The notes beneath the pieces are model-generated. The model had not been told where the DNA came from. It searched no databases and saw only the letters and a program-made list of their open reading frames with translations. From JAVBWI01 sp036677445 (GTDB taxonomy: Bacteria; Bacillota; Clostridia; Christensenellales; CAG-138), in the NCBI GenBank assembly GCA_036677445.1, contig JAVBWI010000002.1:62001-126000 (forward strand): a stretch of 64,000 nucleotides of DNA, given 5' to 3'. The position numbers and the translations under genes are program-made. The number at the start of each line of letters is the position of its first letter. The first letter of the stretch is position 1. Positions 42,355 through 49,656 of this stretch are shown here, piece by piece.

Positions 42355-42482
42355 TACCAATCTCATTTTAAAATGAGATTGGTATCGTGCCGCAATAGCG
42401 GTACGCGCCGCATAGCGGCGGGAGTGCGGACGGATTCATTTCGTCCGCGCGACAAATTGAAAAGCGGTTGCTTTTTAATTTG
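42354..42482. repeat. chain of five hairpins (MITE-like or structured RNA)
   Basis: Five adjacent stem-loops fill the gap: a 32-bp loop-less perfect palindrome (42354-42385, arms ATACCAATCTCATTTT), CGTGCCGC/GCGGTACG (42386-42405), CGCCGC/GCGGCG (42406-42420), GCGGACG/CGTCCGC (42426-42448) and CAAATTGAAAAGC/GCTTTTTAATTTG (42453-42482, one mismatch). The outer ends are weakly inverted (TATAATACC and AATAGTATA). It differs in sequence from the four-copy repeat family. Only one copy is seen here. It could terminate the isomerase transcript or be a miniature mobile element. Confidence 0.6.
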
Positions 42483-42507
42483 AGAATAGTATAAGAAGGA
42501 GAAAGAC

Positions 42508-43722
42508 ATGGAGCAATCGAAGCCGGTGTACGGGGCGGAGCAGTCCACGCTGGCAAAACAGCTGAGCTATTCCATTTTGATATTGATCAGCGGCTATGCG
42601 TTGGTAACAATGGCAATGAGCGTGCTGATGAACCATGTGATAGACGAATTCGGTTTGGTGGGCGCGCAGGAAGGCTCCATGAGCAGCATGATCAGCTTTG
42701 GCGGCATGCTGGCGCTCCTGTCCACGCCGCTGCTGCAAGGGCATATCAAAAAGACGACAATGCTGATTGTAAGCGGCGTGCTGCAGGTGGCAATGATGGC
42801 GGTAACTGGCTTTGCCCCCACTTACGGCGTGCTGCTTGCGGTATGTATATTGCTCGGGATAAGCGGCGGATGGACGGATTCCTACTGCAACTCCAGCATC
42901 GTGGATATCAACCGGGAAAACAGCTCCAAATATCTGGGTGCGCTGCACGGCTGGTATGGTGTAGGCGGCCTTGCGGCGCCGCTGCTTATACAGGCGCTGC
43001 TGCGTTCTATGGATTGGCGGGGCGTCTATTTCGCGCTCTCGGTTGTTGTTGGGCTTACTTTGCTGCAGTTTCTATTGGCGGCACGCCGAATCAAGGGGCG
43101 GTTCGATGTTTCCGGCATGGAGGAACCCAGGCTTAAACGCCATGAAATGGCCGATTTCCTCAAGGATAAGCGCAATCTGCTGCTGCTTTGCGCTGGTGTA
43201 TTTTATGCCTTTACGCAGACGGGGCTTTTGGTCTGGGTGGTTCGCTACATGACGGTGCGTTTTGATGCGGAGCTGTTGGGGGCGTCCGCGCTCTCCGCCT
43301 TCTGGGTGTTCGGCACGCTGAGCCGTTTTCTTGCGCCGCGTATCAAAATGCGGCCGTTAAAGCTCTTCATTATTGGCGCGGGCGCGGCGGGGGTGCTGCA
43401 GGCGGCGGGCGTACTGAGCGCCAGCCCTGTGGTGATGGTGATCGCCACGGGCATGATCGGGCTGTTCAGCGGCCAATGCATGCCTATGATACTGGATGAA
43501 GCGGCGCAACGGTATCCGGGGCGGACCTCGCTGCCCACTTCGCTTATGCTGTTTGTCACCTGTGTCGCAAGGGTGCTGATGCCGCTGATTATGGGCGGGC
43601 TGTCCGCCGCAATCTCTGTTGCCGCGAGCATGCTCATTCCCGTGGGTACGGGCATTCTGGCGGGGCTTCTGGGCGTTGTTGCGCTGCGGGCGGATACCGC
43701 GGATGTTGGGGTGGCCCAGTGA
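42508..43722 (+). CDS. MFS transporter
   Basis: Membrane transporter of 404 residues with about twelve helices in two halves around a central cytoplasmic loop (residues 190-225). GISGGWTDSYCNSSIVDINR near helix 4-5 and LGALHGWYGVGGLAAPLL in helix 5 resemble the FucP/glucose-type branch of the major facilitator family. The second-half loop SAFWVFGTLSRFLAPRIK is the usual RxxR-type repeat. AGAAGGAG precedes the ATG. It overlaps the following EamA transporter gene, so both are in one operon. Proton-coupled sugar import or export is likely; direction and ligand are not visible. Confidence 0.85.
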   Translation: MEQSKPVYGAEQSTLAKQLSYSILILISGYALVTMAMSVLMNHVIDEFGLVGAQEGSMSSMISFGGMLALLSTPLLQGHIKKTTMLIVSGVLQVAMMAVTGFAPTYGVLLAVCILLGISGGWTDSYCNSSIVDINRENSSKYLGALHGWYGVGGLAAPLLIQALLRSMDWRGVYFALSVVVGLTLLQFLLAARRIKGRFDVSGMEEPRLKRHEMADFLKDKRNLLLLCAGVFYAFTQTGLLVWVVRYMTVRFDAELLGASALSAFWVFGTLSRFLAPRIKMRPLKLFIIGAGAAGVLQAAGVLSASPVVMVIATGMIGLFSGQCMPMILDEAAQRYPGRTSLPTSLMLFVTCVARVLMPLIMGGLSAAISVAASMLIPVGTGILAGLLGVVALRADTADVGVAQ

Positions 43723-44735
43723 GGACGTTTACGAAAAAGTATTTGGGCGCCGCCGCCGTGCTGCTCTCCGCAGTGCTCTTTGGCATAGGGCCGTCGCTTA
43801 TTAAACTGACGTTCGATATGGGCAGCAACGGCATCAACGCGACGTTCCTGCGCTCGGCGCTCATACTGCCCGTACTGCTTGTGCTGCTGAGGGTAAAAAA
43901 AGTCCCCCTCCGTCTCACGGCAGAAGAGGGTAAAGGGGTGCTGCTGGGTGTCGGCATAGGCATCGCCGCAACCAGCGTGCTGCTCGGCATATCCTATGCA
44001 TATATCCCGGTGAGCGTAGCGACGCCGCTGCACTTTATATACCCGGTCATGGTAGCGGTTATAGGGCGGATATTCTACCGGGAGCGGCTGTCCGGGCTCA
44101 AACTGTTGGCGCTGCTGCTGTGCGCAGCCGGCGTGGCGTTGTTTTTTGAGCGGGGAGCGCCCTTAAATGCGTTCGGCGTTGCCATCGCGCTGATATCCGG
44201 CTGTACGTATGCGTTTTACATTCAATATCTTGATAAAAGCCGGCTGCGGCACATGGATACCTTCAAGCTGCTGTTCTATATCAATGCGGTGACGGCGGTA
44301 TCCGCAGGCGTGATGGGCCTTTTTACCGGCAGCCTGAGCTTTGGGCTTACCCCGATGGGGTGGCTGTATATGCTGCTGGTGGCGGTCGGCGTCTCGCTGT
44401 TCGCCTTTTGGCTGTTTGCGGCGGGGTTGAAGCTGGTGGGAGGCTTTACCGCCGCCATATTGTCCACATTGGAGCCTCTGGGCAGCATCGTCTGCGGCAT
44501 TTTGCTGCTTGGCGAAGTGCTGACGCCCGCGCGGGCGTGGGGCTGCGCTGCGATATTGGCGAGCGTGATATTCGTCACATTGCTGCAGGCGCAGGCGGAT
44601 AAAAAAGAAAACCGGCAGGCAACGCCTGCCGGGCAGGCTACCCTAAAACCTCCGGAAGGAATGGAAGATGATTTGTTTGTACAATTAGAGGCTTCCAATC
44701 CGTCATTTTGCAGCGACACGCGCGGTGCAAAATGA
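43719..44735 (+). CDS. EamA/DMT-family transporter
   Basis: Membrane protein of 338 residues with ten hydrophobic helices in two EamA repeats (ATPLHFIYPVMVAVIGRIFYRE closes repeat 1; GGFTAAILSTLEPLGSIVCG marks repeat 2). EamA proteins export or import small metabolites. The GTG start at 43719 overlaps the MFS stop by four bases (GTGA). The last 45 residues are polar, beyond the usual family end, and their DNA contains a GGCAGGC/GCCTGCC stem; they look like read-in from the former 3' flank. A hairpin overlaps the stop codon. Confidence 0.82.
   Translation: MRTFTKKYLGAAAVLLSAVLFGIGPSLIKLTFDMGSNGINATFLRSALILPVLLVLLRVKKVPLRLTAEEGKGVLLGVGIGIAATSVLLGISYAYIPVSVATPLHFIYPVMVAVIGRIFYRERLSGLKLLALLLCAAGVALFFERGAPLNAFGVAIALISGCTYAFYIQYLDKSRLRHMDTFKLLFYINAVTAVSAGVMGLFTGSLSFGLTPMGWLYMLLVAVGVSLFAFWLFAAGLKLVGGFTAAILSTLEPLGSIVCGILLLGEVLTPARAWGCAAILASVIFVTLLQAQADKKENRQATPAGQATLKPPEGMEDDLFVQLEASNPSFCSDTRGAK
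44612..44632 (+). terminator. hairpin inside the C-terminal tail of the EamA gene
   Basis: CCGGCAGGC and GCCTGCCGG form a nine-bp stem with a three-base loop. Without a T-tract it may be a former terminator now inside the reading frame. Confidence 0.35.
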
Positions 44736-44736
44736 C
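44702..44736. terminator. hairpin over the EamA stop codon, between convergent genes
   Basis: GTCATTTTGCA pairs perfectly with TGCAAAATGAC over a 13-base loop; the EamA TGA lies in the right arm. It serves both the EamA and, from the other side, the PIG-L deacetylase transcripts. It lacks a T-tract. Confidence 0.45.
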
Positions 44737-44768
44737 ACCTTAGAACGAAAGTTGCCGGATGCCGAGGG

Positions 44769-45575
44769 TTAAAACGGGAAATACGCCGCAAGCTGTTCGG
44801 GCGTAAGCTTCCCGCCGTATTCGCAGAGTTCCAGCGCTTCGGCGTAGCGGGCTTGCCTGCCGCGGTCGCCGTACTTTTCTGCCAGCGCGTCCCTCCAGTT
44901 ATCTGCCCAACGCGAGAACATTGCGCCGCGCGTGCGTTTGAGCCATTCAAAGCGTTCTTCCTCGCCCTCGGGTACGTCGGTCACGCCGTCCACCCAGGGA
45001 AGCCATTCGTACATCTGCGAAGTGTGCTGGTGGTACATGCGCATTTTCTCGTCAAATACGTCCGTGATGTCAAACACCAGATCCGCCTGAAAGGGATAGG
45101 GCTTTTGGAAGTTGTCGGGCATATAGAAAATCGCCGGCTGGTACCGGAGCACCGGCGCCGTGGGGCAAACATTGGGCACCTGTACAAGGTAAGAGCAATC
45201 CTGCACCAGCACGGAGGTGTTCCGGTGGTCCGGATGGTAATCGTTGGGGCGGTGGGTGAAAATGAGATCCGGCGCGAAAGAGCGGATGGCTTTTAGCATA
45301 GCGAACCGCTGCGGCAGGCCGGGGGTGAGGAAGCCGTCGTCGTTATCCAGGAACTCGTATTCCATTTTGAAGAGCGCCGCTACCCGCTGCGCTTCCTGAT
45401 AACGGGTTTGCGTCATGGTGCCGCCCATGCGTTCATGATGGCCGGAGCAGCCGTTGGTGGCGCACAGAAATTTCACCGCATGCCCCAGCTTCAGGTAGCG
45501 CGCCACGATACCGCCTATGAGCTCGCAATCATCCGGATGTGCGCCGATTACCATAATTCTGTATTGTTTCGCCAT
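44769..45575 (-). CDS. PIG-L family zinc deacetylase
   Basis: LmbE/PIG-L-type hydrolase of 268 residues, the family that removes N-acetyl from GlcNAc-containing compounds. IGAHPDDCE near the N-terminus (His13, Asp16) and HRPNDYHPDHRNT near residue 115 supply the zinc ligands and catalytic Asp. It has an unusually long C-terminal helical tail. AGGAGG precedes the ATG. It is divergent from an operon with a NagB-like deaminase, so deacetylation followed by deamination of an amino-sugar derivative is a sensible scheme, though unproven. Cytoplasmic, as no signal peptide is present. Confidence 0.87.
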   Translation of the reverse strand: MAKQYRIMVIGAHPDDCELIGGIVARYLKLGHAVKFLCATNGCSGHHERMGGTMTQTRYQEAQRVAALFKMEYEFLDNDDGFLTPGLPQRFAMLKAIRSFAPDLIFTHRPNDYHPDHRNTSVLVQDCSYLVQVPNVCPTAPVLRYQPAIFYMPDNFQKPYPFQADLVFDITDVFDEKMRMYHQHTSQMYEWLPWVDGVTDVPEGEEERFEWLKRTRGAMFSRWADNWRDALAEKYGDRGRQARYAEALELCEYGGKLTPEQLAAYFPF

Positions 45576-45619
45576 GATTGCCTCCTAAAACAGATGAAAT
45601 GGATGTGTTACTCATACCA

Positions 45620-45628
45620 ATTATAGCA
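45620..45628 (-). promoter_or_regulatory. extended -10 promoter of the PIG-L gene
   Basis: On the minus strand TGCTATAAT combines a perfect -10 (45620-45625) with the TG of an extended -10. The -35 region is weak. Confidence 0.45.
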
Positions 45629-45710
45629 TATGGTTCTTTGCAAGTCATCACATAGCGTTGCAGGATTCGGCTAGGATGCCGCTCTATTTTGTATTTTTAC
45701 CTGCACGGCA

Positions 45711-45739
45711 TTGCATATACTTGCAAATTTTTATATAAT
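45711..45739 (+). promoter_or_regulatory. promoter of the dehydrogenase/isomerase/NagB-like operon
   Basis: TTGCAT at 45711-45716, 17-bp spacer, TATAAT at 45734-45739. The leader to the first gene is about 140 nt, AT-poor and without an evident gene. The rest of the 312-bp divergent gap (45576-45887) holds only this and the opposing PIG-L promoter. Confidence 0.6.
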
Positions 45740-45887
45740 GAAACAAATGGTCCGCACAAGAACCTGATTCCATACCCAAACGACATGTTTATACAATTTA
45801 CCGCAAACGCGTCTGCCGCCGCGGCATCCCGATTTTCATTCATAAAGCCGGTTTTCATATGAACTACAGCAAGGAGGGTATCTTCAA

Positions 45888-47033
45888 ATGAAACGATTTC
45901 GGACCTGCGTGATAGGAATGGGCTTTATAGGCGCCGTTCATGTGGAAAATCTCAGGCGGCTGGGCAATGTGGAGGTCGTAGCCATCGCCGACGCGATCGA
46001 CGCGCAAAAGAAGGCAGAACAGTACTGCGTGCCCAAGGGGTATACGGATTACCGCGAAATGATCGACACGGAAAAGCCGGATGTGGTCCATATCAGCACC
46101 CCCAACAGCACCCACTACGATATCGCGATGTACGCGATGGAGCGCGGCGTGCATGTTGTCTGTGAAAAACCGCTGACCACCAATGTCGCGGACGCGGAAA
46201 AGCTGTGCGCCTTCGCGCGGGAAAAGGGACTTGTTTGCTCCGTGAACTTTAACCTGCGCTTTAACCCGCAGGTCATGCAGATGAAGGAAATGGTGCGGCG
46301 CGGGGATGCGGGCGGCATTTACACCGTCCACGGCTCCTACCTGCAGGATTGGCTGTATTACGATACGGATTACAGCTGGCGGCTGGAGCCTGAAATCTCG
46401 GGCGAATCCCGCGCGTTTGCGGATATCGGCTCGCATTGGGCCGACATGGTGGAGACAATACTCGGCCAAAAGGCCGTGGAAGTATTCGCGGATTTTGAAA
46501 CCTTCCATAAGACGCGCAAAAAGCCCCTTAAGCCGGTGGATACCTATTCCGGCATGGCGCTTCGGCCGGAGGATTATGCGGAAGTACCCATCACCACCGA
46601 GGATTACGCCACCGTGCTCTTCCACTTCGAAAACGGCGCGCGGGGCTGCTGCAACATCAGCCAGGTATTCGCGGGCCGCAAGAACCAGACGGTCATCGCC
46701 ATCGGCGGCAGCAAGTGCTCCCTGTATTGGGACAGCGAAAACGGCAACGAGCTGTGGGTCGGCCGCAGAGAAACCTATAACAATTCCGTTGTGAAGGATC
46801 CGTCCATACTGTACGACGAGACCCGGTCCATCATCAGCTACCCCGGCGGGCATGCCGAAGGATTTCCGGATACATTCAAGCAGAACTTCAAGAGTATTTA
46901 TCATGCGATAGAAACGTGCAATACCGGCGCGCGCAGTTCCGCACGCTTTGAAGACGGCCTGCGGGAAATGAAGCTGTGCGACGGTATCGTAAAAAGCGCG
47001 AAGCTGCGCCAATGGGTGAAACTGGACGATTAA
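45888..47033 (+). CDS. Gfo/Idh/MocA-family oxidoreductase
   Basis: NAD(P)-dependent dehydrogenase of 381 residues. CVIGMGFIGAVHVENLRRL is the Rossmann loop, VVCEKPLTTNVADAEKLCAF the EKP motif near residue 95, and AFADIGSHWADMVETIL the substrate-domain His motif near residue 183. AAGGAGGG precedes the ATG. It is the first gene of an operon with two isomerases, a NagB-like protein and a flavin reductase. The pairing with an isomerase, seen three times in this window, suggests oxidation of C2 or C3 hydroxyls of sugars. The substrate is unknown. Confidence 0.9.
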   Translation: MKRFRTCVIGMGFIGAVHVENLRRLGNVEVVAIADAIDAQKKAEQYCVPKGYTDYREMIDTEKPDVVHISTPNSTHYDIAMYAMERGVHVVCEKPLTTNVADAEKLCAFAREKGLVCSVNFNLRFNPQVMQMKEMVRRGDAGGIYTVHGSYLQDWLYYDTDYSWRLEPEISGESRAFADIGSHWADMVETILGQKAVEVFADFETFHKTRKKPLKPVDTYSGMALRPEDYAEVPITTEDYATVLFHFENGARGCCNISQVFAGRKNQTVIAIGGSKCSLYWDSENGNELWVGRRETYNNSVVKDPSILYDETRSIISYPGGHAEGFPDTFKQNFKSIYHAIETCNTGARSSARFEDGLREMKLCDGIVKSAKLRQWVKLDD

Positions 47034-47052
47034 GCTTAAAAGGAGGGATACT

Positions 47053-47904
47053 ATGCTCAAAATCGGAACACTTGCGGATTGGTTCGGCGTAGGGCTGATC
47101 GAAGGCATCCGCGAATCGGAGCGCTGCGGCGCGCAGGGCGTGCAGGTATACGCCGCGGGCGAGCTGGATCCTATGACGGTAACCGCCGCGCAGATCAGAG
47201 AGATTAAGGATGTCGCCCGCGGCTGCAGCCAGCAGATATCGGCGCTTTGCGGCGAGCTGGGCGGCTATGGGCTGGAAAAGCCGGAGGACAACGCGGCGAA
47301 GCTAACATACTTAAAGCGTACCGTGGACCTGGGGCTGGAGTTCGACTGCCATGTGGTGACCACCCATATCGGCGTGGTGCCCGCGGAGAAATCGCACCCC
47401 CGCTATCAAATCATGCGCGAGGCCTGTATGGAAATCGCAGGGTACGCCGCGGAACGCGGCAGCTGCATCGCGGTGGAAACGGGGCCGGAGCTGATCGCCA
47501 CGCTCAAAGCCTTTGTGGAGGATTGCGGGCCGGGGCTTGCCATCAACTATGATCCCGGCAACATCGTAATGGTGACGGGCGACGACGAGGTGCAGGCGGT
47601 GTATACCGCCGGACGCTCCATCGTGCATACCCACGCCAAGGACGGGCGGGCGGATCAATACATCGCGCCCGAGGATTTTTACCACAAGTTTGCCGAAGGC
47701 GGGCTGGAGTGGGCGGCCAGCGTCCATTACTGCACCGAGCTGCCGCTGGGCGAAGGTTCCGTGCGCTGGCCCGCATATATACAGGCGCTGCGCGATATCG
47801 GCTACGACGGCTTTTTGACCATCGAACGCGAGGTCAAAAACGGCGCGGAGGATATCCGCATGGCGGTGCGCTTCCTCGGCCGCCTGCTCCAACAGCATTC
47901 CTGA
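47053..47904 (+). CDS. sugar phosphate isomerase/epimerase, paralogue B
   Basis: TIM-barrel isomerase of 283 residues, highly similar to the gene at 41488 through the whole length (shared blocks such as IGTLADWFGVGL, VYAAGELDP/LYAAGELDP, SALCGELGG and VHTHAKDGR). Metal-site strands are CIAVETGPEL (Glu), LAINYDPGN (Asp), IVHTHAKDG (His/Asp) and FLTIEREVK (Glu). AGGAGGG precedes the ATG, 19 bases after the dehydrogenase. The two paralogues lie in separately regulated operons and may treat related substrates. Confidence 0.86.
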   Translation: MLKIGTLADWFGVGLIEGIRESERCGAQGVQVYAAGELDPMTVTAAQIREIKDVARGCSQQISALCGELGGYGLEKPEDNAAKLTYLKRTVDLGLEFDCHVVTTHIGVVPAEKSHPRYQIMREACMEIAGYAAERGSCIAVETGPELIATLKAFVEDCGPGLAINYDPGNIVMVTGDDEVQAVYTAGRSIVHTHAKDGRADQYIAPEDFYHKFAEGGLEWAASVHYCTELPLGEGSVRWPAYIQALRDIGYDGFLTIEREVKNGAEDIRMAVRFLGRLLQQHS

Positions 47905-47957
47905 ACCTCGTATCAAACACGTGATGGCAGCATTATCAACAAAAGGAGGAAACGGTC

Positions 47958-48872
47958 ATGATGAAACTGGGCTTCGTATCTGCCATATTGCCGGATTGCA
48001 CATTTGAAGAGCTGATCGATTATGCCGCGGGCGTGGGCTTTACCTGCGTGGAGGTATGTTGCTGGCCCAAGGGCAAGGCGGCGCGCCGTTACGCGGGCAT
48101 CACCCATATCGACCTGAATGCGAGCGACGACGGGAAGCTGCAGTATTACAAGCAGTATGCCCTCGAGCGCGGCGTTGCGATCTCTTCGCTCGGCTATTAC
48201 CCCAACCCGCTCGATTCCGATCAAGAGGCGGCGGAGGTGGCGATACAGCATCTTTACAAGCTCATCGACGCTTCGGCGAAAATGGGCGTGAATATGGTCA
48301 CAACATTCATCGGCAAGGATAAGAACAAGACCGTGGAAGAAAACCTTATCCTCTATAAAGACGTCTGGACGCCCATCGTTCGCCACGCAGAAGAAAAAGG
48401 CGTCAAGATCGCCATAGAGAACTGCCCCATGCTGTATACCGCCAACGAGTGGCCCGGCGGCAACAACCTCGCCTGCACGCCCGCCATCTGGCGAAAAATG
48501 TTCGAAATCATCGACAGCCCCAATTTGGGACTCAATTACGATCCCTCGCATCCGTATCTCATACACGCGGACTACGTAAAGCCCGTATATGCGTTTAAGG
48601 ATAAGATATTCCACGTTCATTTCAAGGATATCAAGATCTATCAGGAAAAGCTCGATGAACTGGGCGTGTTCGCGTACCCGGCGCTGTGGCATTCCCCCAA
48701 GCTGCCGGGCCTCGGCGGCGTCGACTTCGGCGCTTTCGTTTCCGCGCTCAATGATATCCGCTACGACGGGTATGCCTGCATCGAGGTGGAGGACAGGGCG
48801 TTTGAAGCGTGTGCGGAGGATGTCAAACGCGGCATTGAGCAGAGCTACCGGTTTATGAAACAATACATGTAA
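47958..48872 (+). CDS. sugar phosphate isomerase/epimerase (TIM barrel)
   Basis: 304 residues, same fold as its neighbour but a different subgroup. KIAIENCPMLYTANEWPGG (Glu, strand 5), LGLNYDPSHPYL (Asp-x-x-His), IFHVHFKDIKIY (His/Asp) and YACIEVEDRAF (Glu) are metal-site motifs close to those of known ketose 3-epimerase-like and IolE-like enzymes. AAAAGGAGGA lies upstream; ATG at 47958 or 47961 are both possible. It is the third gene in the operon. Two isomerases of different subgroup in tandem imply two successive rearrangements. Confidence 0.85.
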   Translation: MMKLGFVSAILPDCTFEELIDYAAGVGFTCVEVCCWPKGKAARRYAGITHIDLNASDDGKLQYYKQYALERGVAISSLGYYPNPLDSDQEAAEVAIQHLYKLIDASAKMGVNMVTTFIGKDKNKTVEENLILYKDVWTPIVRHAEEKGVKIAIENCPMLYTANEWPGGNNLACTPAIWRKMFEIIDSPNLGLNYDPSHPYLIHADYVKPVYAFKDKIFHVHFKDIKIYQEKLDELGVFAYPALWHSPKLPGLGGVDFGAFVSALNDIRYDGYACIEVEDRAFEACAEDVKRGIEQSYRFMKQYM

Positions 48873-48890
48873 GGATAGTAAGGATACAAT

Positions 48891-49610
48891 ATGATCAAAA
48901 AGGTTTTCAGTGACGGCGCGGCGCTATCCGCATACGTATCCGACCAAATCGGCGTGCTACTCGGGGAAAAGCCGGATGCGCTACTATGCATTGCAGCAGG
49001 GCACAGCTCGCTTGGCGTATTTCAGGAACTGCTGCGCCGCGTGGAAGCGGGTGCAATTTCGTTCAAACAGGCGCGTTTTGTTGCGATGGACGAATGGACG
49101 GGGATGAACATCGCTGACCCCGGATCCATGAGCGACTTCCTTACCGGCAATTTTCTAAACCGCGCGGGATTTGCCGAAGTTATGCTTTTTGACGGCATGG
49201 CCGACCCGGAACAGGAATGCCGGAAAATAGAATCCTACATTACCGGTTGCGGCGGCATCGATTATGTTCTGTTTGGGCTTGGGCTTTCCGGGCATGTCGC
49301 GCTCAACGAGCCGGGCGTGCGGCCGGATTCCCGCTGCCATGTGGCCAGCCTGCACCCGCTGACGATGGAGAGCGCCAAGAAATATTTCCCCAAAGAGGAC
49401 GGCCCCGTCTCGCTCATCGGCGGCGTGACCATCGGCATGGCGAATGCTATGGAAGCGAAAAAGGTGGTGCTGGCGGTCAATTCGGCACAAAAGAAGGAAG
49501 TAGTAGCACGCCTGCTGGCGCTGCCGCCCACATCCGAGCTGCCGGCTACCTACTTAAAATCAAAAGAGGGCTTCGAGCTGCTGCTGACCGAAGAAGCCTG
49601 TCCGGCTTAA
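48891..49610 (+). CDS. NagB-like glucosamine/galactosamine-6-phosphate isomerase family protein
   Basis: 239 residues of the NagB/RpiA/SoL fold. NagB deaminates and isomerises glucosamine 6-phosphate to fructose 6-phosphate. Matches: AAGHSSLGVF for the phosphate loop, FVAMDEWTG with Asp67 (Asp72 of E. coli), and FGLGLSGHVALNEPG with His135 and Glu140 (His143 and Glu148). The Asp141 equivalent, normally in Val/Pro-Asp-Gly-His, is Ser133 here, so ring-opening or deamination chemistry may be changed. AAGGAT precedes the ATG. A related amino-sugar or keto-sugar phosphate isomerase is a fair alternative. Confidence 0.82.
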   Translation: MIKKVFSDGAALSAYVSDQIGVLLGEKPDALLCIAAGHSSLGVFQELLRRVEAGAISFKQARFVAMDEWTGMNIADPGSMSDFLTGNFLNRAGFAEVMLFDGMADPEQECRKIESYITGCGGIDYVLFGLGLSGHVALNEPGVRPDSRCHVASLHPLTMESAKKYFPKEDGPVSLIGGVTIGMANAMEAKKVVLAVNSAQKKEVVARLLALPPTSELPATYLKSKEGFELLLTEEACPA

Positions 49611-49656
49611 ATGCCCGCGTTTTCTGTGACTGTACGCAAAAGAACAGGGAGGATGT

